From Propionivibrio soli (GTDB taxonomy: Bacteria; Pseudomonadota; Gammaproteobacteria; Burkholderiales; Rhodocyclaceae), in assembly GCF_025770765.1 (NCBI RefSeq), contig NZ_JANZKY010000017.1, positions 1 through 64,000 of the forward strand: a DNA stretch of 64,000 bases. Direction: 5' to 3'. Of the stretch, positions 1 to 8,390 are shown one piece after another. How positions within the stretch are numbered: the stretch's first letter is position 1; each line of letters starts with the position of its first letter. The notes under the pieces were generated by a model. That model saw only the letters and a list, made by a program, of their open reading frames with translations, had not been told where the DNA came from and did no database searches. The translations under genes were made by a program, and so were the position numbers.

Positions 1-205
1 GCCCTTGGACGATGGTGCCGGCGAATTCGTGGCCCATGATGAGCGGGGCTTGGGCGCGCGGGTGCACGCCTTGGTAGATGATCATGTCGGAACCGCATAC
101 GCCGACGTAGGCGACCTTGATCAGGACCTCGCCCGGCCCCACCTCCGGGATCGCCCGCTCACCCACCTTCACCGCTTGCACCCCTTGGTATTCGATGCTC
201 TTCAT
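1..205 (-). CDS. Zinc-dependent alcohol dehydrogenase, N-terminal part (cut by window edge)
   Basis: Only the first 68 residues are present; the gene runs off the left edge. It starts with ATG at 205 and reads MKSIEYQGVQAVKVGE, followed by the GroES-like N-terminal fold of medium-chain dehydrogenases. The catalytic-zinc cysteine lies in GVCGSD and the paired His-Glu in MGHEFAGTI, both in the usual order and spacing. The family oxidises alcohols or polyols with NAD(P). It lies 9 bases after the 2-hydroxyacid dehydrogenase gene on the same strand, so the two are probably co-transcribed and probably act on one carbon source. The substrate cannot be read from this fragment. Confidence 0.85.
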   Translation of the reverse strand, partial: MKSIEYQGVQAVKVGERAIPEVGPGEVLIKVAYVGVCGSDMIIYQGVHPRAQAPLIMGHEFAGTIVQG

Positions 206-214
206 CTTCGCCCC

Positions 215-1225
215 CTACCAGCGGTTAACCCAGTTGGTCGGTGTGCCAGTGGTAAGTATTTCCACCGCGGCCTGGGCGGCTTTTTCCTGAATCGAGCGCA
301 CGCTAGCTTCCGAATACCAGCCGGTATGGTCGGTCAGGATTACGTTTTCTAGCCCGGTCAGCGGACAGTCGGCCGCCACCGGCTCCTTGTCGAGCACGTC
401 GAGCGCAGCACCGAAGATCTTTCCCGCCTTCAGCGCCTCAGCCAGGGCCGCCGTGTCGATCAGCCCACCGCGAGAGGTATTGATGATGCATGTTTTCTCA
501 TTCATCAACCCGAGCGTCCGGGCATTGACCATATTCCGTGTTTCGGCGGTGGCCGGCGCATGCAGGGAAATGATGCTGGCCCGGCGGCAGATATTGTCGA
601 AATCGGTCCGTTGCGCACCGAATTGCGCCGCGTATTCGTCGGTGATATAGGGGTCGTACACGAGAACTTCGCCGACACCGAAACCGCGCATGCGCTCAAG
701 ATAGGAGCGCGCGATCTTGCCGAATCCGACCAAACCCAACGTGGACCCGTTGATCCGATAGATGGGCTCCTTCTGGGCAATATTCCATTGCCCCGCCTTC
801 ACCTTCTCGTCCCGGGTGACGACCCGCCTGACAAGTGCCAATGTGAGCGCGGCCGCATGATCCGCCACTTCGATGTCGGCGCCATAGTCCGGAACATTCG
901 CCACTTTGATGCCGCGTTCCCGCGCGGCATTTAGATCGATCGTATCAACTCCCACGCCATAGCGGACAATTCCGCTCCCTGCTTTTAAATGTCCAATAGC
1001 TTCCGCGTCGAGTACCGGGATATCGCGCACCATCACCACATCAAGTTCATCCAGCATTTCAAGCAGCTTGGCGCGGTCTCCTCCCCAGCGCAGCAGGCGC
1101 ACTTCGGCGCCAAGCGGGGAAAGGATATCGGCTTCCACACTATGGTCGGCATACCCGGGTTCCGTGATCCCGACAATGGCTTTCCGCTTGTCGCTTCCCC
1201 CGCAACGGCACTGTTCCGCATTCAT
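215..1225 (-). CDS. D-isomer-specific 2-hydroxyacid dehydrogenase (CtBP/phosphoglycerate dehydrogenase-like)
   Basis: This 336-residue protein has the two-domain layout of NAD-dependent D-2-hydroxyacid dehydrogenases. The Rossmann motif GLVGFGKIA is at about residues 164-172, followed by an acidic residue (YDPY, about 190-193) that suggests NAD preference. The catalytic triad is visible: Arg252 in INTSRG, Glu281 in DKEP and His300 in TDHTGW. The family reduces 2-ketoacids or oxidises 2-hydroxyacids. The N-terminus carries a small Cys-rich stretch (CRCGG), so the real start might be a little downstream. It is followed by an alcohol dehydrogenase gene and lies divergent to a LacI-type regulator across a large palindrome, which suggests an inducible catabolic operon. 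The substrate is unknown. Confidence 0.9.
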   Translation of the reverse strand: MNAEQCRCGGSDKRKAIVGITEPGYADHSVEADILSPLGAEVRLLRWGGDRAKLLEMLDELDVVMVRDIPVLDAEAIGHLKAGSGIVRYGVGVDTIDLNAARERGIKVANVPDYGADIEVADHAAALTLALVRRVVTRDEKVKAGQWNIAQKEPIYRINGSTLGLVGFGKIARSYLERMRGFGVGEVLVYDPYITDEYAAQFGAQRTDFDNICRRASIISLHAPATAETRNMVNARTLGLMNEKTCIINTSRGGLIDTAALAEALKAGKIFGAALDVLDKEPVAADCPLTGLENVILTDHTGWYSEASVRSIQEKAAQAAVEILTTGTPTNWVNRW

Positions 1226-1266
1226 TTTCTTAGGCGCTCCACTTACGATTAGATTAGGGTCCAGAG

Positions 1267-1304
1267 ATAAATAGATCGATCTAATTTTAGATCGATCTAT
1301 TTAT
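1267..1304. promoter_or_regulatory. Perfect 18-bp-arm palindrome, probable operator of the divergent LacI-type regulator
   Basis: Bases 1267-1284 are the exact reverse complement of 1287-1304, with a 2-base centre. Each arm also contains the self-palindromic 12-mer TAGATCGATCTA (1272-1283 and 1288-1299), so the element is two identical sites 16 bases apart with a central CG, as is usual for LacI-family operators. It lies midway between the dehydrogenase start (1225) and the regulator start (1451). The role as an operator is inferred from symmetry and position. Confidence 0.7.
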
Positions 1305-1325
1305 TAAATGCAACCCCATTTTCGC

Positions 1326-1331
1326 TATAAT
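1326..1331 (+). promoter_or_regulatory. Candidate -10 box of the LacI-type regulator gene
   Basis: A perfect TATAAT lies 22 bases after the palindrome and about 120 bases before the regulator start. No good -35 hexamer is visible, but its expected place (about 1302-1309) touches the right edge of the palindrome. A protein bound there would block the polymerase, which fits autoregulation. Confidence 0.45.
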
Positions 1332-1450
1332 TTGGTGCGTGCACTGATACGGTCTTGCGGCAGGAATGCGGACCGCAAACGAAGAATCCAGAGGGAACCA
1401 ACGCGTTTCAAGAAGAAACGGCAGGAAGTGGTTCTATTGCGAGGTGATTG

Positions 1451-2467
1451 GTGGTCACGCTCCTAGATGTCGCGAAGGTCGCCGGAGTATCCCGGGCGAC
1501 GGTATCGCTGGTTTGCCGGGACAGCCCCCTCGTCGCCGAAAAAACGCGCAAGAAGGTCGAGCGGGCAATGGCCGAGGTCGGCTATGTCTATAACCGCAGC
1601 GCCGCCAACTTGCGCTCGTCATTCACCAATACGGTCGGCCTTATCATTCCGGACATCGCCAACCCGGTGTATTCGGACCTGCTGACCGGCGTCGAAGACG
1701 TCCTCACCCCCTTGGGCAAGGCCGTCTTTATCGCGGACACCAACGAGTCGGAGGAACGCCAAGCGCATCTGCTGCAAAGAATGCTCGAAATGCGCGTTGA
1801 CGGACTCGTCATCAGTACGGTGGGCGGCACCACGGCCGAGGACCTGGCCCCTTACACGCGCATCGGCGTCCCGATCACGCAGGTGTTCCGGATGATCGAA
1901 GATGCGCCCTTCGATTACGCGGGGATCAACAATCGTCTCGGCTGCCGGCGTGCCGCCGAGCACCTGCTCGACCTCGGCCACCGGCATATCGGGTTCATCG
2001 GGAGCGCGGTATCGCCATCGGTGAACCAGGTACGCTACGGTGGATTCTGCGACGCCGTGAGAAGTCGCGATCTACCGGCGGAATCGATGCCGACGATTAC
2101 TTGCAAACACACTTTCGGCGATGCCGCCGTGGCCGCCAAGAAACTGATTTCCTCGGCGGCGGCACCCACGGCGCTCGTCTGCTTCAACGACATCATCGCG
2201 TTCGGGGCAACCCTGGGCGTTTACGAACTTGGCTTGACACCCGGACTCGACGTCTCGCTGGTTGGTTTCGACGACATCGAGTCCGCAGCCAACTGGCGGC
2301 CGCCGCTGACAACCATGTCGATCGAGGCAAGGCAGATCGGACGCCATGCAGGCACCCTGCTCGCAAACCGGATCAAGGACCTCGACTTGCCGGTATGCAG
2401 CATGGTCTCAGAGGCTGTCCTGAAGCAACGCGAAACGACGGCGCCGCCGCGCAGGGCTGCTGTCTAG
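1451..2467 (+). CDS. LacI-family transcriptional regulator
   Basis: This protein of about 338 residues opens with the LacI helix-turn-helix (VTLLDVAKVAGVSRATVSLV) and hinge helix, followed by a periplasmic-binding-protein-like sensor domain (GLIIPDIANPVYSDL, then VSLVGFDDIES near the C-terminus, both typical of the family). Start codon: TTG at 1448 is possible, but GTG at 1451 sits 6 bases after GAGG (1441-1444) and gives the usual family N-terminus. It is divergent from the dehydrogenase genes and very likely represses them, and perhaps itself, through the palindrome at 1267-1304. The inducer is unknown, probably a sugar or sugar-acid metabolite. Confidence 0.93.
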   Translation: MVTLLDVAKVAGVSRATVSLVCRDSPLVAEKTRKKVERAMAEVGYVYNRSAANLRSSFTNTVGLIIPDIANPVYSDLLTGVEDVLTPLGKAVFIADTNESEERQAHLLQRMLEMRVDGLVISTVGGTTAEDLAPYTRIGVPITQVFRMIEDAPFDYAGINNRLGCRRAAEHLLDLGHRHIGFIGSAVSPSVNQVRYGGFCDAVRSRDLPAESMPTITCKHTFGDAAVAAKKLISSAAAPTALVCFNDIIAFGATLGVYELGLTPGLDVSLVGFDDIESAANWRPPLTTMSIEARQIGRHAGTLLANRIKDLDLPVCSMVSEAVLKQRETTAPPRRAAV

Positions 2468-2707
2468 ACGGCTCCTCCGCCCTCTCCCCTTTTCGACAGG
2501 AGCGACAACCAAAGCCGTCGGCCGCATGAAACCTTCTACACCTCAATGGCAACCACGTTGCAAGTCAGAGAGAATGCGTCCGCTTCATTCGGAGGGAATG
2601 CACGCGCTCACCGACGTCAAGCCAAGACCCGAATTGTGAGGGCAATCTGTGAGAGCAGTCGCTTTCCGGCTCGAAGCCAGCGTCGGCAAACGCCCAGGTC
2701 TCACCCC

Positions 2708-3712
2708 TCAGGCCGGCAATGGTGCCGGAAGCAGCGGGAGACGACCGGTCAACAGGTAGCCCTCACAGCGCTCGATGTACTCCCGCGTGCTTTTCGGCAT
2801 CGGCGTGCGCGCACGCGCGATATAGAAGATCAGGTCGCGCCCGCTACGGATCAACTGCATTCCATCCGAGAGGTTGTAACGCGGGATGACGTGGCCGAGC
2901 ACCACGGGTAGCGGGTGAGGAACGAAGTTACCGAGCCGCTCCGCCGCGGTCGCAAGCGAGGCCCACACGTCAAAGATGTCGGGGTCCGTGCGCAAAGTCT
3001 CGGTTTTCACTTTCGCCGCTTCGACAAACTCCCGAATGGGCGCTTCGACGCGTTCAAAGGCCGGAATACCGGTGAAATTCACGATCATCGCCTCGCCAAT
3101 CCGGTCGATGTCGCGCATGGCCTGGCCGATCTTGATGTAGCGGCCTTCATAAAACTCCTCGATGGGAATCGAGAAGGCTCGGAAGGGTTCACCCCAGAGT
3201 TCGTCAATGCCCTCTTCGCCGCTTCGGTGGAGAACGCAGCGGCCAAGTTCCATGGCTTCCAGAAGGCAATGACCGCATTCGCGCATAAGCGGATCGTCGC
3301 TGCGGATTTCAATGCCGGCTGCCTGCAGCTCGACCAGCTTGCTAAAGATGTCGGTGGCACGGTTGAACAACGCACCAGCCAGCATGGCCGACTTGACGCG
3401 TTTGCGCGCCGGGTCTTTTTCTGCCGCGCAATTCTCGCGAGCCTCGGCGAGGCGACTACCCGGGATATTGAGGCCGTGCTCGGTGTGGTTGAAAAGACGC
3501 CGGGTGAGCGCTTCGATCAAGCGCCTCTTCGCTTCGAGCGAGTCAACCGGGACCGGGTAGGTCTTGATCCAATAACCATCGAAAAACACGCGTTCCCGGC
3601 CATCGATGATGCGCCGCGTGCCCTCAGCCAGCGGCTCATCATGCCGCGAGCATTTCTCAAGGTGGTGCACGTTCGTCATGGCAATTTGCCCGTCTTCGGT
3701 TTCGTCATTCAC
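2708..3712 (-). CDS. Unrecognised 334-residue soluble protein
   Basis: I do not recognise this family. The protein is soluble and appears largely alpha-helical, with no signal peptide or membrane segment. Visible stretches that look conserved rather than random are FFDGYWIKTYPVP near residues 43-56, RRLFNHTEHGLNIPG near 71-85, HRSGEEGIDELWGEPF near 162-177, KTETLRTDPDIFDVWASL near 236-253 and RARTPMPKSTREYIERCEGY near 300-320. Two clustered cysteines (RECGHCLLE is one motif) might bind a metal but are too few to argue from. Codon use matches the neighbours. An internal ATG at residue 12 (MTNVHH) could be the true start. It is downstream of and on the same strand as the LysR gene, 106 bases away. 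Confidence 0.75.
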   Translation of the reverse strand: MNDETEDGQIAMTNVHHLEKCSRHDEPLAEGTRRIIDGRERVFFDGYWIKTYPVPVDSLEAKRRLIEALTRRLFNHTEHGLNIPGSRLAEARENCAAEKDPARKRVKSAMLAGALFNRATDIFSKLVELQAAGIEIRSDDPLMRECGHCLLEAMELGRCVLHRSGEEGIDELWGEPFRAFSIPIEEFYEGRYIKIGQAMRDIDRIGEAMIVNFTGIPAFERVEAPIREFVEAAKVKTETLRTDPDIFDVWASLATAAERLGNFVPHPLPVVLGHVIPRYNLSDGMQLIRSGRDLIFYIARARTPMPKSTREYIERCEGYLLTGRLPLLPAPLPA

Positions 3713-3818
3713 GACCGACTACAAGCAAAAACCATGCGGTTCACGCGCCATCCGGCAACCCGATGAATAAACGGTAAAAACCCGTGTTACCCGCCAAGTG
3801 TTGGCACGGCGCGCCTTA

Positions 3819-4862
3819 TTATGGTGCAGCGCGCAACGCCCGTTCGCCCGCTTTAGGGGCGCGGCGTCGCAGCACCTTCGCACCTACGATGTTGGCGTCG
3901 TCCCCGCTCCGCTTTTCAACCGCTTCCTCAGCCAAACCGCCGAGCATCGGAAAAGCCGCCACGCGCTCCGCCATCCAAGCACGAAAGTCCGCTACCGCCG
4001 GTGTCTCGACCTTTTCCTTGCGGCAGACGAAGTAGTACGCGTTCTGCGACTCGACGTAAGCGCTGAAAGGCCGCACCAGGCGCCCAGCCACGATATCGTC
4101 GTACGCTAGGGACTGCCGGCCAAGACACAGCCCCTGGCCGGCCGCGGCCGCCTGCAACATCAGCGCCGAGTCGTTGAAGGTCACGCCGCGCTCGGGCTCG
4201 GCCGCGACGATGCCCGCGGCCGGAAACCACACGGACCATGGCTCGTTATCGGAGTGCAGCAACGGCGCGCCTTCGATTCCGGAACCGTCCCGCAACCCAT
4301 AGCGCTTGGCGAACTCCGGAGAACACACCGGGAACAGCCAGTCGCGCATCAGGCATTCGCTGAACAGGCCCGGATAGCGCCCGCTGCCGAAACGGATCGC
4401 CACATCCACCTCCCCGCCCTTGAGATCGGCCAAGCGACACGTCGAATGAACTTCGACGTCGGTTTCGGGCCAGGCCGAGATGAAATCGCCGAGTCGCGGC
4501 AGCAGCCAGCGTGCGGCAAATGACGGAATCGTGCTGACACGCAGGCGTTTGCGTTCGCCAGTCGTGAAGGCTAGCGTCGCCTCCTCGATCTCGCGAAACG
4601 CTCCCTCGATCCGCCTGGCGTACTCCGCAGCTTCTTCGGCAAGGCTCAACCCGCGCCCGTTGCGTTCGAACAACGTCATCCCGAGTTCTTCCTGCAGCGC
4701 ACGGATCTGGTGGCTGACGGCGCTATGGGTGAGGTGCAGCGCTTCCGCCGCCCGCGAGACGCCGCCGTAACGAGCGACGGCCATGAACGCGCGCAGCGCG
4801 CCCAACGACGGTGTGCGAGGAAAGTCGGGGGTGTCAGTATTCGTGGCCAGCAAGTTTGACAT
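3819..4862 (-). CDS. LysR-family transcriptional regulator (GcvA-like)
   Basis: The product is 347 residues when started at ATG 4862 (MSNLLATNTDTPDF). An in-frame upstream extension to 4970 lacks family similarity and would run into the divergent promoter. The N-terminal winged helix is typical of the GcvA/AmpR branch: LGALRAFMAVARYGGVSRAA, then LTHSAVSHQIRALQEELG. The rest is the LysR substrate-binding fold (VDVAIRFGSGRYPG, FNDSALMLQAAAAGQGL). It is divergent from a DUF2917 gene and a glutathione S-transferase gene, its likely targets. The inducer is unknown. The C-terminal tail is basic and alanine-rich, longer than usual. Confidence 0.93.
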   Translation of the reverse strand: MSNLLATNTDTPDFPRTPSLGALRAFMAVARYGGVSRAAEALHLTHSAVSHQIRALQEELGMTLFERNGRGLSLAEEAAEYARRIEGAFREIEEATLAFTTGERKRLRVSTIPSFAARWLLPRLGDFISAWPETDVEVHSTCRLADLKGGEVDVAIRFGSGRYPGLFSECLMRDWLFPVCSPEFAKRYGLRDGSGIEGAPLLHSDNEPWSVWFPAAGIVAAEPERGVTFNDSALMLQAAAAGQGLCLGRQSLAYDDIVAGRLVRPFSAYVESQNAYYFVCRKEKVETPAVADFRAWMAERVAAFPMLGGLAEEAVEKRSGDDANIVGAKVLRRRAPKAGERALRAAP

Positions 4863-4982
4863 GTGAACTAAACTAACATTATTTTGAAATAAATGTCGAT
4901 TGAAATCGCACGACTCCGACTGGACAATTGTTCCGTAGCAGCGTTTTCCATGCCTTTCCGGCCCACGCAAGGAGTATGCGAT

Positions 4983-5330
4983 ATGTTACGCAGATCGACC
5001 TACCTGCAGTTCAATCTGAATGACGCCGAGGTGATCGCCTTGAGCGGGAGCGCCGACGAATTGCATTGCCTGAGCGGCGAGATCTGGCTCACGGAAGAGA
5101 ACAACCGGCGCGACGTCGTTTTACGCGCAGGGCAATTCCGGCACCTCAGCCGGCAAGGAAAAACGGTTGTTCAGGCCATCGGTGCCGCCGGCAAAGCGGC
5201 CTTCCAGCTCCGGCAGAACGCCTTCCCGCCTTCGCTCCTCGAACGCTTGTTCTGCCGGGCACGAGCAATCATTGCGCGCGGTAAGGAATTTGCAACCACT
5301 TCCAGCGGTCGTACGAAACATTGCATTTAG
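4983..5330 (+). CDS. DUF2917 family protein
   Basis: This 115-residue protein resembles DUF2917: a small cupin-like beta protein with a conserved sequence around the LSGEIWLTEENNRRDVVLRAGQ stretch (residues 31-50; an ETD-like turn and WLT motif). The start at 4983 is supported by AAGGAG at 4969-4974; the frame is open further upstream, but that part lies in the promoter region. The family is widespread in Betaproteobacteria, commonly beside LysR regulators, and has no established function to my knowledge. It probably shares a transcript with the GST gene 41 bases downstream and is controlled by the divergent LysR protein. Confidence 0.82.
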   Translation: MLRRSTYLQFNLNDAEVIALSGSADELHCLSGEIWLTEENNRRDVVLRAGQFRHLSRQGKTVVQAIGAAGKAAFQLRQNAFPPSLLERLFCRARAIIARGKEFATTSSGRTKHCI

Positions 5331-5371
5331 TCGGTTTTCCCAACCCGTGAGTTTGGTACGAAAGGAACGCG

Positions 5372-6007
5372 ATGAACGACACCAAGAATCACTTCCTGCT
5401 CGGATTGTTCGATTCTCCTTATGTGCGGCGTGTGGCGATCGCCATGAGTTACTACGACATTGCGTTCGACCACCAATCGCTTTCCGTCTTTCGCCACGTG
5501 GAAGCGATGACGCCGGTGAATCCCCTGCTGCGCGTACCACTGCTCATTACGCCGGAAGGCGATCGTCTGCACGAAAGCGCGTTCATCCTCGATTACCTCG
5601 ACGACGTGGCTCTTGGGTTGGGCAAAACGACGCTGATTCCCGCCGCCGGGCGAGCGAGGATGCGCGTCTGGCAACATGCGGCGCACGGACAAGCGGCTGC
5701 CGACAAGGCAGCCGCGATCTACTATGAGCAGCGGCGGCCAGCGGACAAGCAGTGGCCGGACTGGCTCAACCGGCTGCGATCGCAGTTCAATACGGCAATG
5801 CAACTTTTGGAAGATGCGTTGCGGGGCGAACGTTTCGTCGAGGGCTTGCTTACTCATGCGGACATCATGGCTGCCGTGGCCGTATCGTTCGTACGCTACA
5901 CGATCCCAGACGAGTGGACGCCTGGGCGCTTCCCTAAACTGGAGGCTTTGACGCGCGAGCTCGAAGAAACGCCGGCGTTCCGCGCCGTTCCGATCGACAA
6001 GTCCTAA
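5372..6007 (+). CDS. Glutathione S-transferase family protein
   Basis: The 211-residue protein has the thioredoxin-like N-terminal domain of GSTs (LGLFDSPYVRRVAIAMSYYDI, then NPLLRVPLLITPEGDRLHESAFILDYLDD). The cis-proline is in RVPLL and the glutathione gamma-glutamyl-binding Glu-Ser is in HESAFI. An all-helical C-terminal domain follows, with the N-capping LLTHADIMAAV motif. The expected catalytic Ser is in FDSPYVRR. It probably conjugates or reduces electrophiles in the cytoplasm. It follows the DUF2917 gene closely and is likely part of the LysR-controlled unit. Confidence 0.9.
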   Translation: MNDTKNHFLLGLFDSPYVRRVAIAMSYYDIAFDHQSLSVFRHVEAMTPVNPLLRVPLLITPEGDRLHESAFILDYLDDVALGLGKTTLIPAAGRARMRVWQHAAHGQAAADKAAAIYYEQRRPADKQWPDWLNRLRSQFNTAMQLLEDALRGERFVEGLLTHADIMAAVAVSFVRYTIPDEWTPGRFPKLEALTRELEETPAFRAVPIDKS

Positions 6008-6339
6008 GCGCCCCCTGCCCGCCAAGCCGGGTCGGCGCCAGGATGTAATTCCGCGCACGGCCCGTCCCCACCTCGTGGCCCCGATTCTCTTCTCCGGGGA
6101 TCGGGCGTCGCCTTTTGCCAAGCCGCTAACCGAGGTGTCCCAGGCCCATTGCTCAGCCTTTACGCATTTTCCATTCCATCCCTGGAAACAAAAACGAGGC
6201 CTCGACTTCCTGGCGTTCATGGTGACCATCTGCTAGGTTGAGGGGACGCCGTTGTCATCATTCGGCGTTTGCCGCGTCGGTCGCACGCGCTTCGCCGGAA
6301 AAACCCCGTCGTTTGTTCCTTGCATTCGCGGAGGTCGCC
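6008..6339. other. Non-coding gap of about 330 bases
   Basis: No convincing gene is visible. Reverse-strand open frames here are out-of-frame shadows of the GST gene. An imperfect hairpin with arms around 6078-6085 and 6100-6106, followed by CCTTTT, may be a weak terminator for the GST gene. The rest should hold the promoter of the hydrolase gene, but no clear -35/-10 pair stands out. Confidence 0.5.
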
Positions 6340-7917
6340 ATGCCGGATACATCGCATCACCCGTTTCATCCGATCATCTACGTACGCGGCTTTGCCGGCA
6401 CACAGGGTGAGATCGAGGACACCGTGGCCGACCCGTACATGGGATTCAACATCGGCTCGACGAAATGTCGCCAAGCGTGGACGGGCGAGATCAAGCGCTA
6501 CTTTTTCGAATCGCCGCTCGTCCGCCTGATGCGCGACTATGACTACAACGACGTGTTCGTGGACGGCGTCGATCTCGTCGCCGTCGAACAGGCCCAGGAA
6601 GGCGTCGCCTACCGCAGCATCATCATCTTCCGCTATTACGACGAGGCCAGCGAGGACTTTGGGAGCGGCCAGACGCCGCCGATTGAACACTTCGCCCGCG
6701 GTCTCGACACGCTGATCCTCCGGCTGCGCGACAAGATTTGCGCTAACCCGAAGAACGGCGTGACGCCGGAGAGTTTTCGCGTCTATCTCGTCGCGCACTC
6801 GATGGGTGGCCTGATCTGCCGAGCCTTCCTGCAAAATCCGAAGCTCGGTAGCGCACAAGCGCGTGCCGCCGTGGACAAACTGTTCACCTACGCGACCCCG
6901 CACAACGGGATCGATATGCGCATCGTGCGTAACGTCCCGGGGTGGTTGTCGTTCGGTGACGCCAACAATTTCAACCGCGAACGCATGGCCAGCTATCTTG
7001 GTTTGCCGGCGGGGGACGACGTTTCAATCGTCCGTGGCTTTCCGCCTGAACGCATCTTCAACCTCGTCGGCACCAACCCGCGTGACTACACGGTATTCGG
7101 AGGAATCTCGGCTTGGGGCGCCGGTGACGCAAGCGATGGACTGGTGCGCATCGAGAACGCTACCACGCACGGCTCAGACGCGGACGGCGAGGACGTCCAA
7201 TCGCCCCGCGCTTTCGTGCATCGCAGCCATTCCGGGCACTATGGGATTGTCAATTCAGAGGAGGGGTACCAGAACCTGACACGCTTCCTGTTCGGCGTTT
7301 TGCGCGTCGACGGTATCCTCGATATCGACGACATCAGCCTGCCCGTCGAAGTGCAGAAGGAACTCGACGCCGGGCGCACCGTGCGCGCTTCCTATCAAAT
7401 CGAGCTGGCGGTAAGTATTCGCGGATTTCATTGGCATATCACGCGCCGTGAAGTCCGCGAACACTCGGCAATTTTCCGCACCTATGCCGAACTATTTCCC
7501 GGGGCCGACCGCACGCGGCGGCCGCCGGACCGATCACGCAGCCCGCACCTGTTCTCGGTGTTTCTCGATCCGAGACACAGCGTCAAGAACTCGGGGGCGG
7601 TCAGTTTCGCGCTCGACCTGAAGGTTCTCGTTCCCGACTACGAGGTCGACGGAAAGCTCTTTCTGACTCGTCACTACGAAGGCGGATACATCCTGCGCGA
7701 TCTCATCCTCGTCGAGGCGGTACCCGACGGCAAGGCGGTCAACGGCTGGCGCATCAAATACGGATTTCAGGGCGACAATCCCGGGAAACCGGGGCTTGAT
7801 GCACCGACACAGCCATTCGACGGGAATGAAGGCCTCGCCTTCGAGATTCCGATCACGCAGCGTACGCGGCCCGGCGTTCAAGGGAGACTGCGCATCGAAG
7901 CACGGCCTTGGCATTGA
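6340..7917 (+). CDS. Alpha/beta-hydrolase (lipase/esterase-like) with a C-terminal extra domain
   Basis: The product is 525 residues from ATG 6340, preceded by GGAGG at 6329-6333; the longer upstream frame lacks such a site. Residues about 8-330 look like a PGAP1/lipase-type hydrolase: HPIIYVRGFAG (oxyanion strand), the nucleophile elbow VAHSMGGL with Ser154, and a candidate His in the HRSHSGHYGIV segment near residue 295. Candidate Asp residues are in GDASDGLVRIE. Residues about 350-525 form a beta-rich region I cannot name. There is no signal peptide, so it is probably cytoplasmic unless exported by a non-classical route. The substrate is unknown; an acyl ester is the family expectation. 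Confidence 0.8.
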   Translation: MPDTSHHPFHPIIYVRGFAGTQGEIEDTVADPYMGFNIGSTKCRQAWTGEIKRYFFESPLVRLMRDYDYNDVFVDGVDLVAVEQAQEGVAYRSIIIFRYYDEASEDFGSGQTPPIEHFARGLDTLILRLRDKICANPKNGVTPESFRVYLVAHSMGGLICRAFLQNPKLGSAQARAAVDKLFTYATPHNGIDMRIVRNVPGWLSFGDANNFNRERMASYLGLPAGDDVSIVRGFPPERIFNLVGTNPRDYTVFGGISAWGAGDASDGLVRIENATTHGSDADGEDVQSPRAFVHRSHSGHYGIVNSEEGYQNLTRFLFGVLRVDGILDIDDISLPVEVQKELDAGRTVRASYQIELAVSIRGFHWHITRREVREHSAIFRTYAELFPGADRTRRPPDRSRSPHLFSVFLDPRHSVKNSGAVSFALDLKVLVPDYEVDGKLFLTRHYEGGYILRDLILVEAVPDGKAVNGWRIKYGFQGDNPGKPGLDAPTQPFDGNEGLAFEIPITQRTRPGVQGRLRIEARPWH

Positions 7918-7938
7918 ATTTCGCCCCGTGCCAAGCCG

Positions 7939-8352
7939 TCAGTATTCGCTTACGCGCGCCCGCTGTACCTTGACCAGTCCGCGCTTGACCTTCGCATCGA
8001 CACGCTTCTTTCGGGCTGTTGAGGAAGGGCGCGTCGGCCGGCGAACGGCGGGAACCTCCGCGGCGCGGGCAATCAGTTCGCGTAGGCGGGTCAGCGCGTC
8101 GGTCCGGTTACGCTCGAGACTGCGGTGCTGCTGAGCCTTGATCACGACCACGCCGTCCTCGGTAATACGCTGGTCGCGCAGCAATAGCAATCTCGATTTC
8201 AGATCATCGGGCAACGACGAAGCACGCACGTCGAACCGCAGATGGACGGCATTCGAAACCTTGTTGACGTTCTGGCCACCGGCGCCCTGTGCTCGGATTG
8301 CCGAAATTTCGACTTCGTCTTCGCACAACGCGATTCGAGGAAACTGACTCAC
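7939..8352 (-). CDS. arfB: Alternative ribosome-rescue factor ArfB (peptidyl-tRNA hydrolase)
   Basis: This 137-residue protein carries the class I release-factor GGQ motif at residues 25-27 (RAQGAGGQNVNKVSNAV), followed by a basic, Arg/Lys-rich C-terminal tail (STARKKRVDAKVKRGLVKVQ). This is the layout of ArfB/YaeJ, which enters the A site of ribosomes stalled on truncated mRNA and hydrolyses the peptidyl-tRNA. The length matches the E. coli protein (about 140). It lies 38 bases after the diguanylate cyclase gene on the same strand and may be co-transcribed, although the functions look unrelated. Confidence 0.93.
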   Translation of the reverse strand: MSQFPRIALCEDEVEISAIRAQGAGGQNVNKVSNAVHLRFDVRASSLPDDLKSRLLLLRDQRITEDGVVVIKAQQHRSLERNRTDALTRLRELIARAAEVPAVRRPTRPSSTARKKRVDAKVKRGLVKVQRARVSEY

Positions 8353-8390
8353 GGAACGGCTTCCGGCAAGGGCTATTGGAAATGTGGTAA

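Noticed and set aside
5327-6229. A 300-residue minus-strand frame across the GST gene
   Set aside because: It is antisense to a well-supported GST and has no recognisable motifs.
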